A DNA stretch of 64,000 nucleotides from Clarkia xantiana subsp. parviflora (GCA_036873135.1 JAPTYO010000022.1:3530979-3594978), one strand, 5' to 3'; shown: positions 10,544 to 22,800, counted from the stretch's first letter. Notes: generated from the letters alone by a model not told the origin. Translations and numbers: made by a program.

Positions 10544-11700
10544 TATATTATTAATAAAATACAAACTTACAAATAAGAAAAAAAATAGATGATTTAGCCG
10601 GTATATATGTCATTCGAGATATATTGGGGAAACCAACTTCTCGATACATATGTAACAAATGTTTAAGAGCAGAATTCCCGAACATTTGGCCATCTCAGAT
10701 CTGTCGATATCGATGGTGACTCATTATTTCGATGAATCTTTTCTTCATACAGAAGAAGCTTATGGAAACACTTACTCGAAATCTCACTTATCCGATTCCA
10801 TTGTGAAAGACACAATTTTTTCTGAAGAATTCGTCATGATGTTCCGCATGGATCAGATATAGCATGACAAATGAATACAAATTTTGGACTGCTCCTTAGT
10901 ATCGGCAATAGGTATAGTACAACATACGAAAAGGATATAAAGATTACAATCTAAGAGCGAAAATAACTCGATGTCCAGTAGAGGTAGAGACGATAGAGAG
11001 GCGGCAAGACTAAGATAGATCACTAATGTCTCCAAGTAAGGAGCCAACTAAGATAAACCACATGTAGGATGAGTAGCAGATAAGTAACCTTCGATGGTAT
11101 ACAAAGTCGAAGGCTAGTATACCAAAGCACCCCAAAACGCTGAACATCCACGAAGGACTAGCTTACGTTGGAGACAAAGGGTACCCTAGAATCTCAGAGA
11201 GACTAAGTTTACTGTAACTAGACCTAGTTAAGGCCGGATCTAGTCCGAAAAGAAAAGGGTGGACTTTGTAGCTTAATTTTCCAATGGATCGGTGGACGGT
11301 GAAGATTGCGAGTCCAACTCGACGTAGAAGAAGCAAAGTGATTGTGGACCATAGTAACGTTGTTGGTGATATATATCTAAGTTTAACACGATGAACACAA
11401 TCATTATCAATATGATTATCCCTATGCTTAGACCAATCAAGCAGGATGATCTGAAGGTTAGCAACCCAGTTGAAGAGACGTCGTAAATGAAGGGTGTCCT
11501 TCCCGTTGGTCTGTCGCCTCGACACAAAGTGTTGTGTTGTGTGGCATCTCCAAGTATCTGATGTAGTGGACTGAGCTACAACTTTGTGTTACTCTTGGGG
11601 AAGGTTGTTTTTTTTTGTTTTTTTTTTTTCGAAATAAGCATACTTTAAATTTTAAATACAGAAATGAGCAATTAATTTTAATAGTTACAAATGTTAGCAA
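10544..11700. other. Unassigned stretch with unrecognised frames
   Basis: Open frames at 10659-10862 (plus, 67 codons), 11163-11525 and 11273-11527 (minus) have no domain I recognise. On the minus strand, phrases such as TGTAATCTTTATATCC and GTTGTACTATACCTATTG near 10960-10900 have the look of LTR sequence, so this may be an eroded retroelement. Nothing firmer can be said. Confidence 0.3.
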
Positions 11701-12462
11701 ATTGTTGTTATCGAAACGACAGTATGACCGAACTGTCCAAAACTCCTATGATTAAACAATTCTAATCCAAAAAAAAAGTACTAGTTTGCTCAAACTAGTT
11801 CAAAATCAGTTTGAATCAGTTTTAAACCTGTCCCAATTATGTTTTTTAACAAAAAAAATTGAAACGGTTCAACTATATTTGAAATATATGCAGTATGATC
11901 CGAATTTTTTTAACTTCCAACTTTTTTTTTCAAAAACAAAATACAGAAGAAAAAAAACCTTAATATTACAAAATCCATCCATAACACGTGAAAAAACACA
12001 AGTCCATTATATCAAATACATAACATCTTTTGACGATGCAAAGGACTTCAGCGGTGAAGTACTCTGATGGGAGTCCTCTATAGAACCATCAGGTGTCCTT
12101 GAATGATGATACAATCTTCAGGTCCACATCTTCAAGGGGCAAAGAAATCCACACATCATCAACAGAAAATTCGTTGGAAAACCGTTGGTGAAGTCCTTTA
12201 CCAACAGAATTTTCAACAGACAGATCGTTGGTGATACCCCGCTGGAAAAGAATTTTACCAACCGGTTGAATTTCTGTTGAAAATTTCCAACAGAAAGGTT
12301 GGAAATTATGTTGGAATCATGAATTGCAGGTCAACTTTCCAACGAATTTTATCTGTTGGAAATTCATTTCGTCGCGAAAGACTCTACATAGACGAAATCC
12401 GTTTGGTCGCCAAAGACTATTCAGCGACGGAATTTTTGGTCGTCGAAGACAATTCAGCGATA
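11701..12462. repeat. CACTA-like subterminal repeat region, left part
   Basis: From about 12160 the motifs CCAACAGAAA / TTGGAAATTC recur in both orientations. From about 12364 units of about 35 bp of the form TTGGTCGCCAAAGACTATTC plus AGCGACGGAAT are in tandem. The array resumes right of element A at 23839. Short, degenerate, bi-oriented motifs like these are common in subterminal regions of plant CACTA (En/Spm) elements, but no CACTA terminus or transposase was found. Confidence 0.4.
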
Positions 12463-12467
12463 GAATG

Positions 12468-13165
12468 TGTTGGATCACGGTGGAACTCCGGTACGGATCT
12501 TGACGGCAATACTAGCTCCTTTGCTCCACGCAATCCTGCAAGAGGGGATAGACCGGGCGGTGACCCAGAATCCCTCTCCGATGCTTAAATGAGTACTTCG
12601 TCTGACTGGCAAGTAACAGATATCAAAGTGTATTCAACTCAACGTAAGTCTTTCTGAGGTGATCTCCTGCCCTTTTATAGGCAGAGAGATGCCTCAGGTA
12701 CCTGGCGAACCGTTAGGGGTGGTTAGCCCGTATCCCGCATATCTCGGACGTGATCCCACGTATCTTAGCCATGCCCCGCGTATCTCGGCCACGCTCCGTG
12801 TATCTTAACCACGTTCCGCGTATCTCGGCCACGCCCCGCATATCTTGGCCTTATCCTCTGATAACGAGTCCCAACTCCCGTCGTGGACTCCAGAGTTATC
12901 TCGTTGTGTCACCGCTCGGGGCCCCTTGTCATCGTGACAGGGCCGATCATTCTCAGGGATTCATCATCGGGGCCTACTTAAAGGCTTCTCATCGGGAGCT
13001 TCTAGCTCAACTGTCGGGACCGACTCTGTCGGGACCTTGCTTCGTCGGGACTCCCTTCGTCGGGACCCTTTCCCAAAGTCATCTTGACCTTTACTCTGGG
13101 CCTGGTGGGCCTGTTTGCCGTTTCCTCGCCGTTAAAGGGCCTGACGGCTATAGTCGGACCCATCA
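12468..13165 (-). repeat. Element A 3' LTR (698 bp)
   Basis: It begins TGTTGGATCACGG and ends GGACCCATCA in plus-strand reading, matching the right LTR at the same length. Differences seen by eye include AATACTAG versus AATCCTAG near 12510 and CAACTGTCGG versus CAACTATCGG near 13012. The palindromic TG...CA ends are intact. Confidence 0.95.
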
Positions 13166-13178
13166 TTTGCCCCCAAGA
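13166..13178 (-). other. Element A polypurine tract
   Basis: On the minus strand CTTGGGGGCAAA lies immediately before the 3' LTR, the position from which plus-strand DNA synthesis is primed. Element B has the same sequence at the same place. Confidence 0.8.
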
Positions 13179-13551
13179 CATGAGGGACTTTTAGTTCGTC
13201 GTGTCTTTCAACTCCCGATTTTCCAATACTAGAGTCGGGGATCTGTTCCTTGGTTCAGTTACTTAATTTTATCAGTCTTCTCCTCCACGTTTCCTCAGGG
13301 TTTTGTAGATAACTGCTATATCCCAAAGGTCTCTTCGGTTTTCTAGTGCATTAAATGCAGCAGATAATGGAGTGACGTTTTCGACCCACGTGCCTGATTT
13401 TTCGCGCCTGTCCTTTTCTGAAAAGTGCTTTTCAGGCCGTTTCATCATTACGCCCGTTGTCCTTCTGCACGTTTAATCTCAACGGTCCAGATTAAGACTC
13501 TTCGACTTCGACGACTCGGATCGAAGTGTCCTTTCAACCGTTTTCTTCGAC

Positions 13552-13558
13552 TATAAAA
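13552..13558 (+). promoter_or_regulatory. TATA box of the element A antisense gene
   Basis: TATAAAA is followed by CCCTA, about 163 bases before the ATG of the antisense gene. The same TATAAAACCCTA occurs in element B at 44359, about 147 bases before the equivalent ATG. Conservation of the box and spacing between two elements supports a real promoter within the element, opposite to gag-pol. Confidence 0.65.
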
Positions 13559-13720
13559 CCCTAGCCACAGTCACAATTTAACTTTTACCGTCTTCGAATT
13601 CTCAAAAGCTCTCTGCGATTCCTCTGCAATTCCAAGCTCTGTGATTTCGAAGGTCTTTGGAGTCTCTCCGATCATCTTTCCGGTGACATCTCGTTCATCT
13701 CCTTCAACCTCTACTTCATC

Positions 13721-16421
13721 ATGTCTGGTAAGGAAACCCTCTTCGTTGCTTGTTCGTCTTTTTTCTAATTTTTCCCAGAGTCCCACTGTATTTTCTTGCC
13801 CTGGTTGCTTTTCAGACAGCGGTTCCAGCTCTGAGGGGAGAAAACCCTTTAAATTTGATTATGCTCCCAATGAGATTTCCACTACTGCTTATGATGCAGC
13901 TCTCCGAGAGGGTTGCATCACCATCACCTGGGAACCTCGTTTCCCATATCCTCGACATCGTCCCTCGAGTGACCCTGAGGTTACTCGTCCCCAGAAAGGG
14001 GAGGTATTTGTCTCTACGGGACAAATATCAGCGGGGATCAGGTTCCCCTTTTGTGGTAGCCTGGTCGAGCTGTGCCATCATTACAGAACACATTCCACCA
14101 CCTTCTCTCCTCATGCCATCCGCATCTGGAACGCCTTTCAAGTCCTCTGTCTCCGACAGAAGTGGGTCTACAGCCTCCAACTCCTCAGGACCTTCTATGG
14201 GCTAAAATGCAACGAGGCGGGGGTTTGCGCCTTCTACCCTCGGATGCCCAAGTGGAGTAAGCAGCAGCTTGCCCGGCACGGTTGGACCAGTGACACCTGG
14301 AAGGTGGTCAAGGGTCGGGGATTCTTGATCGATACAGGGTCTGACAACAGTAGCTGGAAGAAGAGCTACTTCTTCATCCAACCTTCTTCAATTCCCTGGC
14401 CTCGGTGGGAGGTGGCAGCAGACCCTCCGCCTGCTTTCCACACTTATGCTGATGAGGATTTCGAGACTCTCCAATTAATCTAGCTTTATCGTTGGGGGGA
14501 GTCTTACACTCCTCTCAATGCTAACTCTCTGGTGGAGCGGGACCTGGTGCACGCCGGGATTCGACTCCTCAGTATTGTCTCTGGGGGGCAGCTCTTCGAC
14601 GGCCCTTCTAACGTGGTCTCTTGGGTAAACTTCTAACTTTTCTTCGTTTATTGTTTGCAGCCAAGAAGGTATCTGTGCTGACCGATCTATTCCTTAAGCA
14701 GGGAGAGACCGATGCTGTCCGCCCCTCGCGGAAGAGGAAGTCTGCTAAGAAGGCTGCTGCCAGGTCGGGGTCTCCTTCAGCGGAGCAGCCCAAGCGGCCA
14801 CGGGTGGATCTGGACCAACTCTTCGATGTCCAGAATGCTGAAGAAGGTAAACAACTCCGACTTTCTATTAAATCGTATAAAAGGATGGTCCCGTCGGACT
14901 TGATTTCCTCGACCAAGAAAGGCCGCATTGCTGATGTCAAAAGAATCCTTCGAGGCGAAACTCCCCGAGTCTTGAAGGCAGGCTACTATCATTACCGCGG
15001 GAAGGATCAATACGTCTCCCGACGTATCATTTGGTGTAAGAATCCCGATGAACTTCCTGACTACCTTTCTGAAGCTCTTCATCCTCCAGGTGCAGGTCGC
15101 TCGGGAGCTTCCTCGGGTGCTGCAGCTTTCGCAGATGCACCGCCTCCAGCGGGGGTGCCTTCCTCAGCTGGAGAGAAGGAACCATCTGGCGAACAGTTTC
15201 GTCAGGTGGAGACTCTGGACTCCTCCGAGGAGACTGGCGGGGCTGACCCCCCTCAACAGCGTCGGAAGGCGGGGCAATCTCCCTTGAAACCAACCCCTCA
15301 GGGGCCGCCTCCCTCGTCTTCTCCGCAGCAGCGGGAGCTCTCGCCTATCCACGACTTCTCTCCCTCCCCTGTTCGGGCCGAGACGGAGACGTGCCCTTCT
15401 CTTCCTCGTCCTATCTCTCCCATTGCTCTTGATGGGGACTTCTACAGGCCCTTCAACTCTTCACAGGCGAATGCCCCCTGGGCTCCTATCCAGACGCTCC
15501 AGGGAGTCCCGCTCACACAAGGGGAACAGGACCAAGAACTGGCCCTGCATCTGCTGGCGGGTTCCATCCTGCCTTCTATGCGACATCCGATTTACCTCAA
15601 TCGGACGCATATGCAGCGGGACGTCAGGGGTATGGCTGTGCGCCGCATCGAGGTGAGACTTCGCTTCTTTCTTGTTGATTGATAAATCGGGTCTTTTGTC
15701 CTTCTAACATTTTTCCTTTTGATTGCAGGAGCTTGGGGACTACAACCGCCTCATCGGGTATGTCATTGCCTATGATGAGGCCCGGGAGCGGGACCGAGGA
15801 GTCCGCGAGCAGCTTCAAGCGGATCTCAAGGCCTCCCAGTCTTCACGGGGGAAGCTTGCCAAAGAGCTGGCTGTCCTCAATGAGAAGATTCGGGACCTTC
15901 AGCAGCAGATCGCGGACTTCGAGGGGCTCTTGAGGCAAGAGCGGGGGGCAGTCGTGGACCGGCTGACCCAGGAGAAGAAGGCTGCCGAGGACCAGCTGGT
16001 CCTTGAGAAGAAGGCTTTGGAGGAGCTGATCGCGGGATTCCCTGCACAGCTGGCCGAAGCGGAGGCCAAGGGTCGGGAGGACTATCGGAGGTCGGAGGGC
16101 TTCCAAGCTGATGCCATGAAGTTCTTTGGCGCGGAGGTGGAGAACACTCTCTTCAACGCCGTTGAGGAGCTCCACCTGGAGTACGGGGACGCCATCAACT
16201 TCGACAAGTCTCCTTCCCTCGCTCCCTTTGCGAAGAAGTATTTTGCTCTTTCCGAGGAGAGTGATGGGGGGAGTACCCCCGTAATTGTCGAAGACGCCTC
16301 TGAGCTTCCAAGTGCGGACGCCCCGATAGCCAATCCTCCCGAAGTCAATCTTGTGGACCCCTCTGCTACCAACTCCGCGGACCCAGCTGCTGCCGATGCT
16401 GCTGACAAGGACCAAGCCTGA
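13721..16421 (+). pseudogene. Element A antisense gene (Tat aORF; 'putative gypsy type transposon' family), one nonsense codon
   Basis: Four exons are inferred: 13721-13727 (ATGTCTG), 13816-14624, 14666-15652 and 15729-16421, all with GT-AG borders and consistent phase, giving about 831 codons. The order is an MSDSGSSSEGRKP start; a globular part with IRFPFCGSLVELCHHY and FSPHAIRIWNAFQVLC, resembling Pfam Transposase_28; a basic stretch RKRKSAKKAAA that may be a nuclear signal; a Pro/Ser-rich linker; and a C-terminal coiled coil (about 15760-16060) with an acidic tail ending DKDQA. A TAG at 14481-14483 interrupts exon 2 where element B has CAG. Function is unknown; similar antisense frames are known in Tat elements. 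The exon 2/3 acceptor at 14665 was chosen because it alone keeps the frame. Confidence 0.75.
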
Positions 16422-16589
16422 ATGCTTTTATCTTTTTAGAGTCCTTGTATCCTCTTCTTTTGCGTCGTTGTCGGGCCTTTGAGCCCTTTATCAATATCAG
16501 ACTTCTTTTATTCCGATCTTTTGTTGCACTTCTCCGAGTGACTTCTTTAATTCTCATACGTCCTTCTCGACGATTTAATAACTTGCACC

Positions 16590-17490
16590 ACTTAAGGCGA
16601 CTTAACATCGAGTGCATCACTTAAGACGACTTAGTTCTTAGCTGTCGAAACCTCGATACTTAAGAAATTCTCGTACGTCCTTTCCGACGCTTTTAATAAC
16701 TTGTACCACTTAAGGTGACTTAATATCGAGTGCATCACTTAAGACGACTTTCGGATACTTAGAATAAATCTAAGTATTGCGCACCACTTAAGGCGTCTTT
16801 TCTCGGGCATCACTTAAGACGACTTTATATTACTTAGAGTAAATCTAAGAACCGTGCACCACTGAAGGCGACTTTCATCGTGCACCATTGAAGGCGACTT
16901 TACGTCATGCACCACTGAAGGTGACTTTCGTCGTGCACCACTGAAGGCGACTTTCATCGTGCACCACCGAAGGCGACTTTCATCGTGCACCACCGAAGGC
17001 GACTTTCATCGTGCACCACCGAAGGCGACTTTCATCGTGCACCACTGAAGGCGACTCTCGTCGTGCACCACTGAAGGCGACTTTCATCGTGCACCACTGA
17101 AGGCGACTTTCATCGTGCACCACTGAAGGCGACTTTTCATCGCGGACCACTGAAGGCGACTCTCGTCGTGCACCACTGAAGGCGACTTTCATCGTGCACC
17201 ACTGAAGGCGACTTTCATCGTGCACCACTGAAGGCGACTTTTCATCGCGCACCACTGAAGGCGACTTTCGTCGTGCACCACTGAAGGCGACTTTTACACT
17301 TAACATAAATCTAAGGACAACTCTTGTTTGGAAGCAACCTCTTTTTTTATTGATGGCATAAGTTTGGCTTACATTGAATTAAACGATAAATAGCATACAC
17401 CACTTAAGGTGATTTTACATCGGGCACCACCTAAGGCGACTTTATCGGGCACCACTTAAGGCGACTTTCTCGGGCACCACTTAAGGCGAC
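16590..17490. repeat. Element A tandem-repeat zone, about 26-bp unit
   Basis: Units such as GTGCACCACTGAAGGCGACT plus TTCATC (26 bp) repeat many times, most regularly from about 16850 to 17290. They are flanked by variants with CACCACTTAAGGCGACTT. The zone lies between the ends of the antisense gene and pol, which converge on it. Open frames through it are repeat artefacts. Such zones in Tat elements are known to vary quickly and to seed satellites. Confidence 0.9.
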
Positions 17491-17495
17491 TTTCT

Positions 17496-19829
17496 TCAAG
17501 CATGGTGTTTCTTCAAGTGTTCGCCACTGAAAGAATGCTTTAACGTTCTGCCATCGAGGTCTTCCAACTTGTATGCGTTCGGGGCTGGCATCCCCACGAC
17601 CTTATAAGGTCCTTCCCATTTTGGTGACATCTTGTTGATTCGATCCAAAAGGGTGAACTCGTTGCGACGCCAAACCAGCTCCCCGACGAAGAACTGTCGG
17701 GACTTCACTCGCCGATTATAGTACCTGGCCGTCGCTAAGCGCATTCGTGCTTGGACTTCATCGGCTTCCCGCCTTTTCTCTTCGAGTAGGTCCAAGTCCA
17801 GGCGTCTCACTTCATCGTTCGTCAGGGGCTCATAATATCTCGTCCGATGGGATGCCACAGCTACCTCCACAGGAGCGACAACTTCCGTGCCATAAACAAG
17901 GCCAAACGGAGTCTCCCCTGTTGATCGTTTGGGTGTCGTTCTAACAGCCCAAAGTACGTTTTCTAGTTCGTTCAGCCATTTGCCCTTCAAGGCATAGACC
18001 CTCTTCTTCAGGCCATCCATCACGATTTTGTTGGCTGACTCCACCTGGCCATTAGTCTGAGCATGGCGTACGGAGGCGGTCCGATGCTCAACGTTCAGTT
18101 CTTCCAGATACTCCCTCACCTGAGAGCCGTTAAACGGTGGGCCATTGTCGCTGATCACCACCTTAGGAATCCCGTATCTGGACACGATGTGGGTTTGGAG
18201 GAACTTGACGATCTGGTTCCCCGTTGTTCTGGCCAATGCCTTCGCCTCTATCCATTTCGAAAAATAATCGATAGCTACAAGTAAATACTTACATTGTCCT
18301 TGTGCTTGTGGGAGAGGTCCCACCAAGTCGATGCCCCACTGCGCGAAGGGCCAAGCGCTCTTGATGGATGTCAGGTTAGCAGCCGGAGCCACGATACTCG
18401 GGGCGTACCTCTGGCACGCGTCGCATGATCGGACCAACGCCGTTGCTTCTTTGTTCATCGTGGGCCAATAGTAGCCTAAGTTCAACACCTTCCTCAAAAT
18501 GGATCGGGCCCCTTCGTGACAAGCCGCGATTCCCTCATGCATTTCCTTCAGGATTCGGTTGGTGTCGGGTTCTGCTACACACTTCAGGTACGGAGTCGAG
18601 AACCAGCCCTTCTTGTACAGCTGATTGTCCAGCATCACATAATTAGACGCGATCCGACATATCCTGTCTGCTGCTACCTTATCCTCGGGGACTGCCCCCG
18701 TAGTCAGATACGCGACTATCGGGGTCATCCAAGTGGGCTCCTCCTCCGATTTTGCTTCAATGGTGCACACCTGCGTGGGGTCGATGTTTGACAAGATCAC
18801 CTTCTCCAGGAAGTGCACCTTCCGATTTTCTTCTAAGGGTGCCCCCAGGGCAAATTTGCTCAAGGTGTTTGCCTCTACGTTCTCCTCCCTCGGAATAGCC
18901 TCGATATCGAAGCTTTTGAAGCTCTCTCTCAGGGTTTGTACCTCTCGCAGATACTTCTTCATTATCGGGCTCCTTGCTTCGTATCGCCCTTGAACTTGGT
19001 TCACGATTAACGCTGCGTCGCACTTCACTCTCAAGTGATCGATTCCAGTGCCTTTAGCAATTTTTAGGCCCGTGATAAGAGCTTCATACTCCGCTTCGTT
19101 GTTTGTGGCCTTGAATGTTAAAGCCAAGGCGTATCGGAGAGGTTCACCTTCACCTGGTGGTATCAACAAAAAGCCCGCTCCTGACCCGTCTGAACTCGCG
19201 GAGCCGTCCGTGTACATCTCCCAGGTATTTTCTTTGTTTGGCTGTTCTGATTGCTCTGCCCTCTCTGGTTGTTCTTCTATCGGGACCTCCATGGTTGCCC
19301 CCTCTACAGGGCCCGTTTCTTCTAGATCGGGGGCTGTAGATTCAGCTATAAAGTCCGCCAATGCCTGGCCCTTGATGGCCGTTCTTGGAGCAAAGTGTAT
19401 TCGAAACTCACTGAGCTCTACTGCCCACTTCACCAATCTCCCCGACGCATCCGGTCGGTTCAGAAAATGCTTCAAAGGCTGGTTTGTTAGCACAGTGATC
19501 TCGTGTGTGTGGAAGTATGGCCTTAGTTTCCGAGCAGTAATTATCAACGCAAAGAGGTACTTCTCAACGGCGGGATAGTTCAATTCAGATTTGGCAAATG
19601 TCTTGCTTACATAATAGACGGGGACTTGATTACCCTCGACAACCTTTACTAACACAGAGCTAATGGCAAATTCAGAAACAGCCAAATAAAGGAAGAGCGG
19701 CTCGCCTGGAACCGGTTTTGCTAGCGGCGGGAGTGTGCGAAGGTGCTGCTTTAGTGCTTGGAACGCCTCTTCACATTTGGCGGTCCATTCGAATTTTTTT
19801 TTGGCCCTCAAGACTTCAAAAAACGGCAA
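17496..19829 (-). CDS. Element A pol, 3' half: RNaseH, second (archaeal-like) RNaseH, integrase
   Basis: This 777-codon frame is in the same frame as the upstream gag-PR-RT frame and separated from it by one TGA (19830-19832). Domains in order: gypsy RNaseH (FLYLAVSEFAISSVLV, then YYVSKTFAKSELNYPAVEK); a second RNaseH with MYTDGSASSDGSGAG and NNEAEYEALITGL (about 19225-18860); integrase zinc finger with H and C pairs (HEGIAACHEGAR, CDACQRYAP, about 18550-18405); catalytic core with GIDLVGPLP, ISDNGPPFNG and HAQTNGQVESANK (D, D, E residues, about 18340-18020); and a C-terminal domain ending HLKKHHA. The dual RNaseH is diagnostic of the Tat clade. No ATG of its own is needed because it is part of the polyprotein. 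Confidence 0.9.
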   Translation of the reverse strand: MPFFEVLRAKKKFEWTAKCEEAFQALKQHLRTLPPLAKPVPGEPLFLYLAVSEFAISSVLVKVVEGNQVPVYYVSKTFAKSELNYPAVEKYLFALIITARKLRPYFHTHEITVLTNQPLKHFLNRPDASGRLVKWAVELSEFRIHFAPRTAIKGQALADFIAESTAPDLEETGPVEGATMEVPIEEQPERAEQSEQPNKENTWEMYTDGSASSDGSGAGFLLIPPGEGEPLRYALALTFKATNNEAEYEALITGLKIAKGTGIDHLRVKCDAALIVNQVQGRYEARSPIMKKYLREVQTLRESFKSFDIEAIPREENVEANTLSKFALGAPLEENRKVHFLEKVILSNIDPTQVCTIEAKSEEEPTWMTPIVAYLTTGAVPEDKVAADRICRIASNYVMLDNQLYKKGWFSTPYLKCVAEPDTNRILKEMHEGIAACHEGARSILRKVLNLGYYWPTMNKEATALVRSCDACQRYAPSIVAPAANLTSIKSAWPFAQWGIDLVGPLPQAQGQCKYLLVAIDYFSKWIEAKALARTTGNQIVKFLQTHIVSRYGIPKVVISDNGPPFNGSQVREYLEELNVEHRTASVRHAQTNGQVESANKIVMDGLKKRVYALKGKWLNELENVLWAVRTTPKRSTGETPFGLVYGTEVVAPVEVAVASHRTRYYEPLTNDEVRRLDLDLLEEKRREADEVQARMRLATARYYNRRVKSRQFFVGELVWRRNEFTLLDRINKMSPKWEGPYKVVGMPAPNAYKLEDLDGRTLKHSFSGEHLKKHHA

Positions 19830-22800
19830 TCATCGGTCGCTGGCTTTGGACAAGAAACGATTCATTGCAGCTAGTCGGCCATTCAACACTTGCACCTCCC
19901 GATGGTTGAACGGAGACTGCATCTCCTCGATTGCCCTCAGCTTCTCAGGATTCACTTCAATTCCTCTTTGGCTTACCATGAAGCCCAAAAATTTCCCTGA
20001 GTGGACTCCGAAGGCGCATTTCGTCGGGTTCAGACGAACTTGATGGAGCCTCATCCGCTCAAATGCCATGGTAAGGTTGTGCACGTGATCCTCGGCTTGT
20101 CGGGACTTCACCAGCATATCATCCACGTAGGCTTCCATGGTTTCTCCCAGCATATCTCCAAACAGCTTATTCACCATCCGCTGGTAGGTTGCCCCGACAT
20201 TGATCAACCCGAAAGGCATGACATCGTAGTGATAGATGTCGCTGTCTGCATAGAACGCTGTGTGGGGGGCGTCTTCTTTGGCCATCTTGATCTGGTTGTA
20301 GCCTGAATACGCATCCATGAAACTTAACAGCTCATGTCCCGATGTGGCATCCACCAGCTGGTCAATCCTCGGGAGTGGATAGCAATCCTTTGGACAAGCC
20401 TTGTTCAAGTCGCGGAAGTCCACGCACATTCGCCACTTCCCGTTAGTCTTCTTTACCAGCACTGGGTTGGCAACCCAAGTCTGGAATCGGAGCTCCCTAA
20501 TGAAACCAGCATCGAGCAACCTGCCCACCTCCTGCTGGATCGCGATCTTCTTATCCGTGCCCATCGGACGTCTTTTTTGTGTGATAGGCTTGATCGCGGG
20601 ATCTATCTTCAGCTCGTGCACGATCACGTCGGGGCTGATTCCTGGCATATCGCTGGGGGACCAGGCAAACAGCTCTTTGAACTCTTTCAGCAATTCCACC
20701 AATTTTTGGGCTGTCTCTTCAGTTAGAGCAGACCCGATATTCACCTTCCTCTGGGGTCCGTCGATCTCGACTTCTTTCAGATCTTCTACGGGGGCAGGGC
20801 GCCCAAACTCTTCTCTGGGATCTGTGTCTGTCTGGAGGACAGTCATGGCCTCTCGCCTCCTTCTCCGGGTGGCATTAACATAGCATTTTCGGGAAGCCAC
20901 CTGGTCGCCCTTGACCTCTCCGACCCCGTGGTCAGTCGGGAACTTCATCTTCTGGTGCACAGTCGAGGCAACCGCCATCAGGGGATTGATGGTGGTTCTC
21001 CCGATAATTGCATTGTAGGTCCCTGCGGAATCAACCACGACAAACTCCACGTTCCTCCTTTCTGATTTCCACCCGCTATCAAACTCCACTGGTAAGGTGA
21101 TCACTCCTAGCGGGTAGGAGGTTGAGCCAGAGAACCCGACCATCGGGAAGTTTGCCTCCTTTAGATCTTTCTTTGTCTTCCCCATAGCTTCCAGCGCGTC
21201 CATGAATAGAATGTCGGAGGAGCTCCCTCCGTCAATTAGAATTCTCTTCATCTCGAACCCGTCTACGTCCAAAGTTACTACTAAGGCATCGTCGTGCGGG
21301 GTCTCCACGCCTATGAGGTCATCCAACGAGAAGGAGATTACCAGCTCTTCTTTCAAGGTCCAAGATCGAGACCTCTTACCCAGCACCACCGCCGTAGGGA
21401 TCCTAGAGGCGTAAACCTCTCGAGCGGATGAGGTGTCACCTCCAGCAGCAAATCCTCCATGAATCACGTTGATGACTCGTCTTTCTTTGCGAACACCGGA
21501 TGACTCTGGATCAGTTCTCTTCTTCTTCGGGGACCGATCGCGGGATCGGGAACGGGACCGCGATCGGGACCGAGAGCGGGACCTGCATCGTTTGTCCCCA
21601 ACGAACTCCTTGAGCTTTCCCTTCTGGATTAGCTTTTCAATCTCCTTCTTCAGCTCCCGACAGTGATTGGTGTCGTGGCCATTTGCGCGGTGAAACCGAC
21701 AATAGCGATCTGTGCGGGACCCCAGGAATTCTCCATCTTTCTTCGGGGGGTACCTGGAGATACCTTGTCGTTCCATGACTGTCAGCACTTCCGCCATGGA
21801 GCAGTTGAGAGGAATGTCAAAATCCTCCCGCTTGTCTTTTCTTGAAGGACGTCTGTCGTCCTTCCGATCCGGACGTCCTCGATTCTTACCACTGTCGGGT
21901 TTACCTTTTGACTTACGATCGTCGAAGGGTTTACTTGACTGTTTCCCTTTGTTCGACTTTGGGGGCTCCAGTTCTCCCGCCGCTATTTTTGACTCCTGGA
22001 CATCGATCTGCCGCTTCACCCTCTTCTGCAAAGCCTCCATATTCCACACAGCCTTCTCAGCCACGCTGTGCATCAAGTCGGAGCCATAGGGGGCTGTCGG
22101 GTTCCGAATAAAGGTGCGGATGGTCTCGCCCTCCGAGATTTCCTCGTCTATCTCTGCTACGCTGGCGGTGTACCGCTGGTAATAGTGTGCCAGCGACTCG
22201 TCGGGCCTCTGCACCACCTGGGTTAGGGACCTCACGCTCTTCAACAAACGTCTGCGGCCCTGGTATTGTCGAATGAAGCGGTCGTGCATATCCGCCCAAC
22301 AGGTAATGCAGCCTGGGGGTAGGCTAAAGAACCAGGTCAGGGCTCTTTCTCCAAGGGTGTTTGGGAACAGTGTACACACTATATCTTCATTCGGTGATCT
22401 ACCCAGACACGCCATAAGATGCTTCTGGACATGAAGGACTGGATCTCCTTCACCATCATATTCCTTAATCTCGGGGATACCCAGCCCAGGCGGGGCGAGG
22501 GTGTCTATTAGTCGGGGAACGAAGGGATGAGTGGATCGATCCCTTAGCTCCGACACCAGCGGCTTCTGTTCTCCCATACAGATGTTCACGATCTTTACCA
22601 CCTGGTCGGGAGTGATGGGACCATTCAGGGGAATGGTCCTGTGTTGTACTGGTCCTAGCCCGTCAACCACGAACTTTTCCGGCTGACTAGTTGTCCTGCC
22701 TCTGTCTTGGCCTTGGGGCGGGGCTTCCTGCGCGTTCCGACCCTCTGTTGGTAGGGTTGCTTCCTCCAGCGGGGGCATCTCCTCCTGCCTCCTCGCAACC

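Noticed and set aside
10659..10862. 67-codon frame beginning [15 protein letters not shown]
   Set aside because: No recognisable domain, no splice or promoter context, and it lies in repeat-rich DNA; left as unassigned.
12750..13232. 160-codon plus-strand frame, repeated at 23418-23843
   Set aside because: It lies in the LTR of element A and occurs twice because the LTRs are copies.
17000..17290. Possible CRISPR-like array of regular repeats
   Set aside because: Units are contiguous with no unique spacers and lie inside a plant retrotransposon.
16980..17306. Minus-strand 108-codon frame with repeated RLQWCTMKVAFSGAR units
   Set aside because: It is a translation of the tandem-repeat zone of element A.
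19048..19578. 176-codon plus-strand frame opposite integrase/RNaseH, and similar plus-strand frames at 20334-20883 and 50707-51723
   Set aside because: Shadows of the pol frame on the minus strand; they lack homology of their own.
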